Assembly: GCF_001180305.1 (NCBI RefSeq)
Contig: NZ_CVSX01000049.1
Location: 1-42,908, forward strand
Length of the DNA: 42,908 nt
Reading direction: 5' to 3'
DNA from: Prochlorococcus marinus
Lineage (GTDB): Bacteria > Cyanobacteriota > Cyanobacteriia > PCC-6307 > Cyanobiaceae
The number at the start of each line of letters is the position of its first letter. The first letter of the stretch is position 1. Under the pieces are notes generated by a model. That model searched no databases and was not told where the DNA came from. It worked only from the letters and a program-made list of their open reading frames with translations. Shown here piece by piece: positions 25,799 through 34,399 of the stretch. A program made the translations under genes and the position numbers.

Positions 25799-26042
25799 GG
25801 ATTGAATAGATTATTATTAGATGAATAATTTTTTTTAATATAATATTAGCTTATTTCAAAACCCTAAAATATATATTTTGCGATAATTGTATTTATAAAA
25901 CCTCATGAACGCCATATTAGTTTCATAAATTAAGATAAGAAATATTTTATATAATACAATCATATTAGAATTAAATTAAAAGTAATTCTGAATTTAATTT
26001 ATATGAATCTCATATGTTTAAACTTTCAATTTATTTAGATAC

Positions 26043-26846
26043 ATGCAATATAAAATATCAATTATATCAGTTACTCTGAATGCAAAATCAGATTTAATGA
26101 AAACCATCAACTCCGTTCAGAAGCAAACTTATAGAAATTTTGAACATATTATTAAGGATGCATATTCAACAGACGGAACTCGAGAGATGGATTTTAATGG
26201 TTTTGATAATACATTTTTTTATTGCAATCAGGATCAAGGAGTTTATGATGGTATGAATAAAGCTTTTAGATTTGCAAAAGGTGATCTGATAATATTTCTA
26301 AATGCAGGGGATACATTATTTGATGAAAATGTATTAAATTTGATAAATAATAAATTTTTAGAGAATCCTCTTTCTTCATGTTTAATTGGATACACAGCCC
26401 AAATAAATTATCAAAATTTAAGAAATTTTAAACTTTTAGGTTATGGTTGGCCTTATAAAAAATTACCCTTTGTACAATATCCACACCCATCATTTATTTT
26501 AAGAAAAAATATAGCCAAAAAAATTAAGCCTTTATTTGATCCCTCACTTTCTATTGCTTCTGATTATAAGCAGCAACTTATTATGAGGAAGAGCAACTTA
26601 TTTAAGCCGGTTTTTGTAGAAAGTGTTATAACAATAATGCCTTTAGGAGGAAAGAGTACTGAAAGTATTTCATCTTACATAATGGGATTTTTGGAAGTTT
26701 GTAAACTCTCGTTTGGATTATACAATTTACTTTTTGTTTTGATTTTATTTTCGAAAGTGATCATTATTATTTATAAAAATTTAAAATTATCAAAATACTC
26801 AAAAGATTTAAATAAAAATGTTCTTGAAAAACTTATGAATTATTAA
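26043..26846 (+). CDS. family 2 glycosyltransferase (WcaA-like)
   Basis: A 267-residue GT-A enzyme. ISIISVTLNA (5-14), SVQKQTYRNFEHIIKDAYST (24-43), DQGVYDGMNKAFRFAKGD (64-81) and LNAGDTLFD (86-94, replacing the DxD motif) are the hallmarks of a GT2 subfamily common in O-antigen loci. A C-terminal hydrophobic helix (residues about 224-245) and basic tail suggest membrane attachment. It is a single plus-strand gene between the ABC exporter and the long minus-strand block, with about 240 bp of AT-rich sequence upstream in which I see no clear promoter. Confidence 0.88.
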   Translation: MQYKISIISVTLNAKSDLMKTINSVQKQTYRNFEHIIKDAYSTDGTREMDFNGFDNTFFYCNQDQGVYDGMNKAFRFAKGDLIIFLNAGDTLFDENVLNLINNKFLENPLSSCLIGYTAQINYQNLRNFKLLGYGWPYKKLPFVQYPHPSFILRKNIAKKIKPLFDPSLSIASDYKQQLIMRKSNLFKPVFVESVITIMPLGGKSTESISSYIMGFLEVCKLSFGLYNLLFVLILFSKVIIIIYKNLKLSKYSKDLNKNVLEKLMNY

Positions 26847-27007
26847 AGAAAGTTCTGTAAATAATTTTATGCTTTTTTTAGAATAAATAATTCTTTAAAT
26901 TCTAAATACTAAGTTTAATTAAAATTAAAATAAAAATAATTTAAAAATTCATTTGAAAAATTTTTCCTAGATTGATGTTATAACTATATTTAATGAAGTA
27001 ATAGGAT

Positions 27008-27649
27008 TTAATCTTTGTACCCCTTGTTTTTTATCTTTGATTTTACAAAATATATGCCTTGTGATGGGTAACTTTTACTTTTGTCGAAATAAATTATTAA
27101 TCCATAGTTAGATAGTTCTTTAATAAATTCAAAATTTGTATAAAACGATCTCCAACCAGCCTTTATTCTTGATTTAAGATCTTTTACACTTTTCCCTTTA
27201 GTAAAATATTTAGTTATAAAAAGATTAATAATATTTAAGAAAGATGTTTTTAATGTGAAATTAGTGAAATCTATGGGTGCGTATGACATTAAAACATAAT
27301 CTACATTTTTAAAAGTTTCTTTTAATGTTTCAGATAAATTTATGTATTCTAAAACTCCGCTAAAAACAACACACTCTATATTTTTTAATTTTGAGTATTC
27401 AAATTTTTCGAGATTAATTTTTTTAATATTGTCATTCCATTTTTTAAGATCATAAGATTTAATAATAATATTTTTATTTAATTTTTTTATTTCCGATTCA
27501 AAATGCTGCTTTGGACCTGAGCCCATTACTGCAATACTTTTTATTTTTGGCAAATACTTATTTAAAATAATAGCCATTTCTTTATTTCTTAATACCCATC
27601 TATCTTTGTAAGAACTTTTATCTTTCCATCTATTATTTAATAGTTTCAT
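27008..27649 (-). CDS. small methyltransferase-like protein
   Basis: A 213-residue soluble protein. IAVMGSGPKQHFESEI (residues 39-54) has the G-x-G of a SAM-binding motif I, followed by IIKSYDL with the acidic strand end, and CVVFSGVLEYI as motif IV/post-IV. The core is shorter than most class I methyltransferases, and the last 60 residues (YYFD-type basic tail) are unassigned. It follows the large transferase at 27689 by 39 bp and is the last gene of the long minus-strand block, so it is probably co-transcribed with it. The substrate is unknown; glycan methylation is inferred from context. Confidence 0.5.
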   Translation of the reverse strand: MKLLNNRWKDKSSYKDRWVLRNKEMAIILNKYLPKIKSIAVMGSGPKQHFESEIKKLNKNIIIKSYDLKKWNDNIKKINLEKFEYSKLKNIECVVFSGVLEYINLSETLKETFKNVDYVLMSYAPIDFTNFTLKTSFLNIINLFITKYFTKGKSVKDLKSRIKAGWRSFYTNFEFIKELSNYGLIIYFDKSKSYPSQGIYFVKSKIKNKGYKD

Positions 27650-27688
27650 TAATAATTTTTATCTATATATTAATATAAGCTTTTTTGA

Positions 27689-29194
27689 TTAAAAATGTTC
27701 TATTAGCCATTTTTCGAAATTCTTTGCTTCATTATTAATTAATTGAGAAAAATCAATATTTCTATTATTTTGATTAAAATTCATTAAAAATTCTAAACTC
27801 TCAAACTTAAAAATCTCTTGGGGCGAAATTAATAAATTATTCCCCTTTAGAAATTTTATATGTTTTCTACCACTTTTTGATATTTTGTAATCAGACTCAT
27901 CAGCAATTACGCAAACATTTGCACCACTTTGTAGTAATGAATATAAAAGTGTTTGGCCAAAACCAATTAAACATATTAATCTAAAATCTTTTTTATTAGG
28001 GATATATTTTATTGGAATATTATCCTTTGCTTCTATAAAAATATCTCTGTGATATAAATCCAAATTCGAATTTGATCTTGGATGTTTTTTTATAAAGCAT
28101 TTGATGTTATTTTTTGCAAATATATTAATTAAATCGCTATAAATTTTGAATAAATTTTTTGGTTTTTTTATTTTTTTTAAAATATTTTTTTTAATTGGAT
28201 CCGCCCCTTCTATTATCAAGATGCTATTTTTAATATTTTTATTTCTTAAAGAATAATTTTTTCCATTAATTGGATAATTTGTTCTTATTAAATTTGATCT
28301 ATAAATACCTATTAAAGGTTTATCATACGCAGGAGATAATTCTGCTAGAAGAAAATCTTCCCTATCTAATTCAAAATATCCCCCACCATGTTGATTATTA
28401 TATATTCTTGATTTTTTAAGATTAATAAATTCTTCTAAACATTTTGATTTTATTAATAATCCTTGAGAATTATCAATGAAGAATATATTTTTTGCTTTTC
28501 TAAAGCAGAATTTGAGTAATTTAATAATAATTATTTTGTTAATTATATATATTGGGAAATTCAATTTATATGTTTTTATTTCGTAGTTAATCTTTTTTGA
28601 ATTTAATAAATTTAAAATGGAAGCTAGAAAACCTCCATAGGCTATATCCTCTATTTTAAATTTATAAGAATCATTTGATTTTGTTTTTAGTTTCCAATTT
28701 ATTAACTTGTTAGTCTTAACATTAGTGAGATTATTAATGTCTTCTAAGGAAAAAAAAATAACATTCGAATATTCCTTCCATAAATGTTTACATTTATTAC
28801 TTTCAAATATGAATTTGATATTTTTTTTTAAGATGATTTTTTTATAGAAAAATTCTATAAATGAATTTGAAATTATGAAGTAGGAATTTATAAATCTAAA
28901 GATAATAATAAATTTTCTGAAAATTTTTTTTATTAATATTTTAAAAGGTTTTGATATTGCACTAGAATAGTTAACTTCATTATTAAGGGGTATGATTCCT
29001 TTTAAGTAATAACTATTAGGGTTTTTGATAATATTTTCAATTTCTTGATGAGTAAGTTCCAAATATCCTTTATCTAAATTTACGAAACCTCGGAAAAGGG
29101 ACCATTCAAAAAATAATTGAATTTTTAGTTTCTCATATCTACTATGATTAGATTTTTTTATTAAAGATGCAATTTTAGAAATATTAAACTTCAT
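27689..29194 (-). CDS. large putative transferase, paralogue of 13289-14782, unknown family
   Basis: A 501-residue basic protein with the same ordered motifs as the gene at 13289: FIFESNKCKHLW, DNSQGLL, NNQHGGGYFEL, LAELSPAYDKPLIG, YPINGK, LIIEGADP, IKKHPRSN, LIGFGQTLLYSLL and ISKSGRK. The conserved His-Gly-Gly and HP motifs and the final GxGxxL block argue for a GT-B-like catalytic C-terminus. The N-terminal 130 residues are less conserved. Here the gene sits directly downstream (50 bp) of the pyruvyltransferase in the NeuB/NeuA operon, whereas its paralogue is divergent from the other cytidylyltransferase operon. A CMP-ulosonate-using transferase is therefore a reasonable hypothesis. The family is not recognised. 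Confidence 0.62.
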   Translation of the reverse strand: MKFNISKIASLIKKSNHSRYEKLKIQLFFEWSLFRGFVNLDKGYLELTHQEIENIIKNPNSYYLKGIIPLNNEVNYSSAISKPFKILIKKIFRKFIIIFRFINSYFIISNSFIEFFYKKIILKKNIKFIFESNKCKHLWKEYSNVIFFSLEDINNLTNVKTNKLINWKLKTKSNDSYKFKIEDIAYGGFLASILNLLNSKKINYEIKTYKLNFPIYIINKIIIIKLLKFCFRKAKNIFFIDNSQGLLIKSKCLEEFINLKKSRIYNNQHGGGYFELDREDFLLAELSPAYDKPLIGIYRSNLIRTNYPINGKNYSLRNKNIKNSILIIEGADPIKKNILKKIKKPKNLFKIYSDLINIFAKNNIKCFIKKHPRSNSNLDLYHRDIFIEAKDNIPIKYIPNKKDFRLICLIGFGQTLLYSLLQSGANVCVIADESDYKISKSGRKHIKFLKGNNLLISPQEIFKFESLEFLMNFNQNNRNIDFSQLINNEAKNFEKWLIEHF

Positions 29195-29244
29195 TTTTTT
29201 ATTATTTCTATATTTTTATATTCTAATTGACAAAATAGTAATAT

Positions 29245-30375
29245 TTATTTGAATTTATAGTAAATTTTATCAACGAATTTTTTCCATGCATCAAGTGCCA
29301 AGTTTTGATAATCATTTATGAACTTATATTGAGAATTTATTTGTTTTATCAATATTGCTGTATTTCTTTTTATTTCCTCGCCAGATAAATCTGATATTTC
29401 TATAGAAAATTTATTTAACTTAAGGTCTTGCATGAAAAATTTTTGTTTATCATGACTTGTAAGACTTATGACTGGAATAGATAGTCCTACAGGTATCATT
29501 AAGCTATGTCCTCTTCCTCCAAATACACAATCAAATTTTTTATATTCTTGAATTATTTCTTTTTTTGAATAAGAGGCAATATTTATTAATTCCTCAAAAT
29601 ATTTACTTCCGATTATTTCGTAGGCAATCAGGTCTAAATTTTTGTGTGCTAAATATTTTATTTTGTGGCCATCATTAATTAAATCTTCAATCATTGGACG
29701 GAGTTTTATGAAGTCGCTTTTTTTAAGATTTCTTTGTTCTAATCTATCGCAACTTAAATTTATAGCGATATTTAATTTTTTTTTAAAATTATAACTCCCA
29801 TTTTTTGAAAGTTCATCTTTTTCAAACTTGTCTAATTCATTATCAATTCCTAAGTAAGGTAATTTAGATATGAAGGTTGTTGGACATGGCAACCAAGAAA
29901 TACCATTATCTAAAGAAGTAATTTTTTTTATATTTTCGATAGAGCCATAATTACGTATTCCTATTCCTTCAGAATGTTCTATGAAACTTTTTGCTGAATT
30001 TTTGATAATTTCTTTTTTATATTTACAATTTCTAAACCAGTTAAATCCAATAGCAGTACCAAAATAAAAAGGTCTAATATTTTTATATTCATATTCTGGT
30101 ATATCAATTTGCCATCCAGTATTATTATGACTTCTAGCCCCCTCTTGGTCAGGAAGAAATAATCCGCCACCACCAAATAAAACGAAATCAACTTTTAAAT
30201 TATTTATTTCCTTTGCGGTACTTACTTCCCATTGTGATTTGGTTATCCATGTTATTCGAATATCTTTCATATAAAAATCAATTACCTTTCTAATTAATTC
30301 GTATAAAAGATTGTCTCCTGCATTATTATTAGTCTCAGGAATAACGCAGTAATGAAGAGCTTTAATGTTTAACAT
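29245..30375 (-). CDS. polysaccharide pyruvyltransferase family protein (CsaB-like)
   Basis: A 376-residue protein. The N-terminus has a GDNLLYELI segment (residues about 20-28) and VLFGGGGLFLPDQEG (residues about 65-79), the glycine-rich loop of the family. The C-terminal half has KFDCVFGGRGHSLMIPVGL and VISLTSHDKQ, corresponding to the G-x-R-x-H region that binds PEP or donor. These enzymes ketalise a pyruvyl group from PEP onto sugar hydroxyls, giving a negative charge. The gene starts 14 bp inside the 3' end of the NeuA-type gene, so translation is coupled. A minority of family members are glycosyltransferase-like; the exact reaction is not certain. Confidence 0.8.
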   Translation of the reverse strand: MLNIKALHYCVIPETNNNAGDNLLYELIRKVIDFYMKDIRITWITKSQWEVSTAKEINNLKVDFVLFGGGGLFLPDQEGARSHNNTGWQIDIPEYEYKNIRPFYFGTAIGFNWFRNCKYKKEIIKNSAKSFIEHSEGIGIRNYGSIENIKKITSLDNGISWLPCPTTFISKLPYLGIDNELDKFEKDELSKNGSYNFKKKLNIAINLSCDRLEQRNLKKSDFIKLRPMIEDLINDGHKIKYLAHKNLDLIAYEIIGSKYFEELINIASYSKKEIIQEYKKFDCVFGGRGHSLMIPVGLSIPVISLTSHDKQKFFMQDLKLNKFSIEISDLSGEEIKRNTAILIKQINSQYKFINDYQNLALDAWKKFVDKIYYKFK

Positions 30376-31054
30376 TGAATTTATTTAAGTAAGCTTGAGC
30401 CGTAAGAAAATCTAATTCTGTATTTATATCAATAGATTCTGATTCATTAACTAATAATCCATAAGTGTCAGGTTGATGAAAAGTTCTGTATTTTAAGAGA
30501 GTATTTAGTTTTGAAGCAAATATTGAACCAGATACAATAAATTCATTTATATCGGTAGATTGCCTATGCAAGTCTTTTTCTTTGCATGTATGAACTAAGA
30601 TATTATCTTTATTTAAAATTCTATAAGAATTAGATCCTTTTGATGCTTTAGATATTCCAATTACTGAAGAAAAACCTTCTTTTAAAATTCTAGAAGCTTT
30701 TTTGATACTTTCTGTAGATCTAAATGGTGAAGTAGGTAAAAACATCATTATATTGTCACTACTTGAAAATTTATAATCATGGTTTTGAAGTATATCAAAA
30801 ATCACTTCTGATGCATGAATATTGCTTTTACAAAGTTCCTCTTTTCTCTTTATTAATTTTATATTTTTTGAATTATTTAATTTTAAAAGATCAGGTTTAT
30901 CAGAGCTCAAAAAAATATAATCAAAAATATTACTTTTAACTAAAACATCAAAAGTCCATCTCCACAAAGGTTTGCCATTTAAATCTTTAAAGTTTTTATT
31001 AGGGATCCTTTTCGAATATGATTTGATTGGAACTATTCCAATGTTTCTAGTCAT
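30362..31054 (-). CDS. NeuA-type CMP-ulosonate cytidylyltransferase
   Basis: A 230-residue nucleotidyltransferase: IVPIKSYSKRIPNKNFKDL (CTP loop, residues about 6-24; the usual A-R-x-G-S is K-S-Y-S here), GKPLWRWTFDVL, FLSSDKPDLL, MMFLPTSPFRS (residues about 103-113) and INTELDFLTAQAYL at the end. It activates a keto-deoxy sugar acid with CTP. TAATG overlap with the HAD-GmhA fusion upstream and a 14-bp overlap with the pyruvyltransferase downstream put it in the centre of a tightly coupled operon that begins with NeuB. It differs considerably from the cytidylyltransferase at 15007, so the two may serve different sugars. Confidence 0.85.
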   Translation of the reverse strand: MTRNIGIVPIKSYSKRIPNKNFKDLNGKPLWRWTFDVLVKSNIFDYIFLSSDKPDLLKLNNSKNIKLIKRKEELCKSNIHASEVIFDILQNHDYKFSSSDNIMMFLPTSPFRSTESIKKASRILKEGFSSVIGISKASKGSNSYRILNKDNILVHTCKEKDLHRQSTDINEFIVSGSIFASKLNTLLKYRTFHQPDTYGLLVNESESIDINTELDFLTAQAYLNKFNVKH

Positions 31055-31923
31055 TAAAATCCCATCTTAGATTCAACATTTTTACAAATGTAGTGAGCAA
31101 TTATGATATGAATTTCTTGTATTATTGCAGTTGTTGTTGATTTTGCTTTAATTATCAAATCTACATTAATATGAGATTCATTTAATTTATCGCTTGTAAT
31201 TAAAACACTGAAAATTTTTTTATTTTTTGCAATTTCGAGACAGTTTAATATATTTTTGCTTGACCCACTTGTCGAAAAACCAATAAAAATATCCTCTTTA
31301 TTTCCTAATCCTTCTAGTTCTCTTGAATAACATTCTGAAAAATCATAATCATTTGAAATTGAGGTAATTGAACTGTTATTCGCTCCAAGAACAATTGACG
31401 GTAAAGGTTTCCGATTAGAAATGAATTTTCCAGTAAATTCGGCAGATAAATGCATACAATCAGAAAAACTGCCTCCATTTCCAGCAAGAATTAGCTTGCC
31501 TCCATTATTAAAACAATTTGTTATTGATGACGTTAGTTTATCAAGTTTATTTGTAAATGATCTATTAAAAGTTTTCTTAACTGCGTCTATATGCTCATTA
31601 ATATATTTATTTGAAATAGAATCAAAAAAATCTTCTGCATTTGTTGCTTTATCATCTATGTATAGATCAGCTTCAGGTTTGCCAAGTTTTAATGAATGAT
31701 ACTTTAAACCCCATTCTTTTAATTGTTTTGAAGTTATTTCCCTCCAGTCAATACCTGTTGTAGTTCCTCTCGCAGTAAAAAGATTGATAATATTGCCATT
31801 ATCATATAACTCATTTACCCTATCAATTCTATCTTTGATGGGAAATGCTTTATCATACTTGCCAAAAGTGTTGTTACATAATGTCCCGTCAATATCTATC
31901 GAGAAAATTTTTGGCAAATCCAT
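31054..31923 (-). CDS. HAD phosphatase-SIS (GmhA-like) isomerase fusion
   Basis: A 289-residue two-domain protein. Residues 1-110 are a short HAD domain: FSIDIDGTLC (D10, D12), FTAR (49-52), Lys82 and YIDDKA (D90-D91), like capsule-locus phosphatases. Residues about 125-289 are a SIS domain close to GmhA: LAGNGGSFSDCMHLSAEFTG (146-165), SISNDYDF, GFSTSGSSKNI (215-225) and EIHIIIAHYIC at the end. GmhA isomerises sedoheptulose-7-P to a heptose-7-P. I chose ATG 31923 because it leaves 1 bp after the NeuB stop with GGAATAAAAAG upstream; a longer frame to 31962 would overlap NeuB. No other heptose-pathway gene is present, so the substrate may be unusual. Confidence 0.82.
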   Translation of the reverse strand: MDLPKIFSIDIDGTLCNNTFGKYDKAFPIKDRIDRVNELYDNGNIINLFTARGTTTGIDWREITSKQLKEWGLKYHSLKLGKPEADLYIDDKATNAEDFFDSISNKYINEHIDAVKKTFNRSFTNKLDKLTSSITNCFNNGGKLILAGNGGSFSDCMHLSAEFTGKFISNRKPLPSIVLGANNSSITSISNDYDFSECYSRELEGLGNKEDIFIGFSTSGSSKNILNCLEIAKNKKIFSVLITSDKLNESHINVDLIIKAKSTTTAIIQEIHIIIAHYICKNVESKMGF

Positions 31924-31924
31924 A

Positions 31925-32761
31925 TTAATTCTTTTTATTCCAATATCTAAGTTTTTTAGCAATGGGGATCTCTTTTTCTAGAAACTTAACTTCTCCATCA
32001 CCAAGACATTTAGGAAGTTTTCTGATCATATTCACAAGTTGCACAAGTCCAGGATACTCTAAAGAAGCAGCTTGATCGCTACCATACATTGCTCTATTAA
32101 GAGTAATATGCCTTTCTATCGCAGTAGCCCCAAGGGTGGCTGCAATAAATGAAGGCGTAACACTTGTTTCGTGTCCACTATAACCTACTGGAACTTTATA
32201 TCTGGCTTGTAATGTTTTGATGCAATTAAGATTAAGGTCTTCCTCCAAGGCAGGGTATGTACTTACTGTATGTAGAAGTGTAAATGCGCAACTATAATTC
32301 TTGAAAATATTTACTGCAACATCAATCATATTCAAATCCATCATTCCCGTTGAAATAAATGTATGTCTTTTTTCGTTGGCTACAAATCTTAAAAACTCAT
32401 GATTTGTTGCCATTGCTGAAGCAATTTTATTATGCGGGAAATTGTATTTTTGCATTAATTTTTGACTCTCAATATCCCAAGATGATGCGAACCAATCAAT
32501 CTGAAGATCTTTACAGAATTGATCAATGATATCAAATTCTTTAATTGAAAACTCTAATCCCTCTTTTTGCTCTCTTTGAGTATTTCCCCAGGGTGATTCC
32601 CTCTTTTGATTAAGTATATCTTCACTATAAACTATTTCAATTGTCCTTTTTTGAAATTTAACAGCGTCACATCCTGCAGATTTAGCTTGAGAAATTAATT
32701 CTTTAGCTATTTCTAAATCACCATTGTGATTAATACCAATTTCAGCGATAATATAGGTCAA
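31925..32761 (-). CDS. neuB: short NeuB-family ulosonate synthase lacking the SAF domain
   Basis: A 278-residue TIM-barrel protein. IIAEIGINHNGDLEIAKEL (4-22), AVKFQKR (33-39), FASSWDIES (91-99), IASAMATNHEFLR (113-125), ISTGMM (136-141), GYSGHE (193-198) and IERHITLNRAMYGSDQAAS (215-233) are NeuB landmarks. It should condense PEP with an aldose to give a 3-deoxy-2-ulosonate. Typical NeuB enzymes are about 340-350 residues with a C-terminal SAF (antifreeze-like) domain; this one ends right after the barrel. The GSDQAAS motif stands where GPDH-type motifs occur in classical sialate synthases. First gene of the coupled HAD-GmhA/NeuA/pyruvyltransferase operon. No NeuC or legionaminate/pseudaminate precursor genes are seen, so the product is undefined. 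Confidence 0.85.
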   Translation of the reverse strand: MTYIIAEIGINHNGDLEIAKELISQAKSAGCDAVKFQKRTIEIVYSEDILNQKRESPWGNTQREQKEGLEFSIKEFDIIDQFCKDLQIDWFASSWDIESQKLMQKYNFPHNKIASAMATNHEFLRFVANEKRHTFISTGMMDLNMIDVAVNIFKNYSCAFTLLHTVSTYPALEEDLNLNCIKTLQARYKVPVGYSGHETSVTPSFIAATLGATAIERHITLNRAMYGSDQAASLEYPGLVQLVNMIRKLPKCLGDGEVKFLEKEIPIAKKLRYWNKKN

Positions 32762-32871
32762 TTTTTTTGATATTTAGAAAACTATACTATAGTTAGCAGT
32801 CCCATTGAATTTATTTTTTATAAAATTAGAAATAATTTCTAATTTATAAAATTTTTTAAATAAAATTGTTT

Positions 32872-33681
32872 TTATCTAAATTTTGAACGTGCAATAGCTA
32901 GTTGTTCCTCTGTATCAACGGATAAACATTCCTCATCGGCTACAAAAGTTGAAATTTCATAGCCGGCATCAATGAGTCTTAATTGTTCAAGTTTTTCAGC
33001 TTTTTCTAACTCTGAATTTGAAATTCCTTTCCATTTTAATAGCATCCCTGCTGTAAACCCATAAATACCTGCATGCCCCCAGTAAGTTGCATGCAAATGC
33101 CATTTATCTATTGGAACATCTCTAATGTGTGGGATGGCAGTTCGTGAAAAATATATTACTGTTCCATCTTTTCTTATGAGAGTTTTAACAACATTTGGAT
33201 TGTGAATATTTGAAGCTGGGAGTTTGTATATTGGAGTTACAACCTTTAACGAATATTTTTTGTTTTTTAATTGTTTAAAAGTCTCATCTATTAAAACTGG
33301 ATTTATAAAAGGTTGATCTCCCTGAACATTAATAATTAAACTGCGATCTACTTTATCCTGAAAAGATAATTCTTCACTTAGGTGTGTGCCCCATAAATAT
33401 GAAACTATATCTTTGGTTTTTGAAGCTATCCTATCGGTTCCTGATTCACAATTTTTTTTAGTTAAAAAAACCTTATAACCTAATCCCTCTCCAAATTTCT
33501 TTAACTCTTCACTATCAGTGCAGAGGATTACTTTGTCAATGCTTTTGGCTTTAGAGCATTGCTCCAAAACACATTGGATCATAGGTCTTCCACCTATATC
33601 CTTTAAAACTTTATTAGGAAGTCTTTTTGATCCAAGTCTTGCAGGAACTGCTACTGCGCATTTATAAGATTTATTATTCAT
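32872..33681 (-). CDS. kdsB: CMP-Kdo synthetase
   Basis: A 269-residue cytidylyltransferase with VAVPARLGSKRLPNKVL (residues about 9-25), GGRPMIQCVLEQC, ILCTDSEEL, INVQGDQPFINPVLID (residues about 113-128), and the C-terminal IYGFTAGMLLKW and EKLEQLRLID motifs diagnostic of KdsB rather than NeuA. It couples Kdo to CTP to form CMP-Kdo. The ATG overlaps the end of the glycosyltransferase gene upstream by 8 bp. With KdsD, KdsC and KdsA just upstream it completes the Kdo route. Compared with E. coli KdsB (about 248 aa) it has a modest insertion in the middle. Confidence 0.92.
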   Translation of the reverse strand: MNNKSYKCAVAVPARLGSKRLPNKVLKDIGGRPMIQCVLEQCSKAKSIDKVILCTDSEELKKFGEGLGYKVFLTKKNCESGTDRIASKTKDIVSYLWGTHLSEELSFQDKVDRSLIINVQGDQPFINPVLIDETFKQLKNKKYSLKVVTPIYKLPASNIHNPNVVKTLIRKDGTVIYFSRTAIPHIRDVPIDKWHLHATYWGHAGIYGFTAGMLLKWKGISNSELEKAEKLEQLRLIDAGYEISTFVADEECLSVDTEEQLAIARSKFR

Positions 33682-34384
33682 TCCATAATTTCATAGCATC
33701 ATCTCTGGCAGAAAACCATTCTGCAGCTAAGGCTCCGCTTTTAGTCCTAAGTTCTTTAAACCAAGGTCCACCAATAGTCCAATGAATTAAAGGACTTTTG
33801 TAATCTAAATCGGTCTCTTTATAAACACCAATTAAATGATTCCAATTGCCAGTTATTTCTCCTATTAAATTATCTCCCTCTAGCCAATTAAATCTATGAA
33901 GATCCAATCCTGAGGCATTGTTAACATATTCGATTGATAATTCTTTGCATTTATTACAATTAAAAAGCATTAAAGAACTCCAATTTTTTTTTGGATATGG
34001 TAATTGTGTCTCGTTTAAAAATTTCCTTTTTTCATTTGGAATATGTTTATGTTTTACGCACATTACAGAATAATTATCATCTCTTTGATCCCATAATTCT
34101 GTAATACTTTCTCTGCATAACATGTCACAATCCATAAAAATGGCCCATCCTGAATAATTGCTTAAATAAGGAACCAGAAACCTCGTAAAGGAAAATGCCG
34201 TAGATTGCTTAGGATCTTTTTCCCTAAAATAAATTCCAAGATTTTTAAGTTGTGTTGTAACTAAAGGAATAATAGAAATAGGACTATCACTATTTTGGTA
34301 TAAGCTATCAATTAAAACATTTGTAGCAGCTCTTTCTCTCTCGTCATAACCAATAAAGATAGGAATAACAGGATTCTTTTCCAT
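33674..34384 (-). CDS. GT-A glycosyltransferase (GT8-like) within the Kdo operon
   Basis: A 236-residue protein. IPIFIGYDERERAATNVLI (residues 7-25) and FTRFLVPYL (66-74) precede AIFMDCDML (81-89), whose D85-x-D87 is a classical metal-binding motif. Late in the protein IHWTIGGPWF resembles the H-x-x-G-x-K/P-W end of GT8-type retaining enzymes. It lies between kdsA (15 bp upstream) and kdsB (8-bp overlap). This tight placement suggests it acts next to Kdo in the glycan or uses the same pool. Whether it adds Kdo itself is doubtful, since known Kdo transferases are GT-B enzymes. Confidence 0.72.
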   Translation of the reverse strand: MEKNPVIPIFIGYDERERAATNVLIDSLYQNSDSPISIIPLVTTQLKNLGIYFREKDPKQSTAFSFTRFLVPYLSNYSGWAIFMDCDMLCRESITELWDQRDDNYSVMCVKHKHIPNEKRKFLNETQLPYPKKNWSSLMLFNCNKCKELSIEYVNNASGLDLHRFNWLEGDNLIGEITGNWNHLIGVYKETDLDYKSPLIHWTIGGPWFKELRTKSGALAAEWFSARDDAMKLWNE

Positions 34385-34399
34385 AATTTCTTTAGATAT

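Noticed and set aside
31924..31962. Upstream start for the HAD-GmhA fusion
   Set aside because: It would overlap neuB by 38 bp and add 13 residues not needed by the HAD domain; ATG 31923 has a purine-rich leader and fits the family start.
31421..31981. Two plus-strand open frames
   Set aside because: Antisense to the HAD-GmhA fusion and the NeuB 3' end, which are convincing genes on the minus strand.
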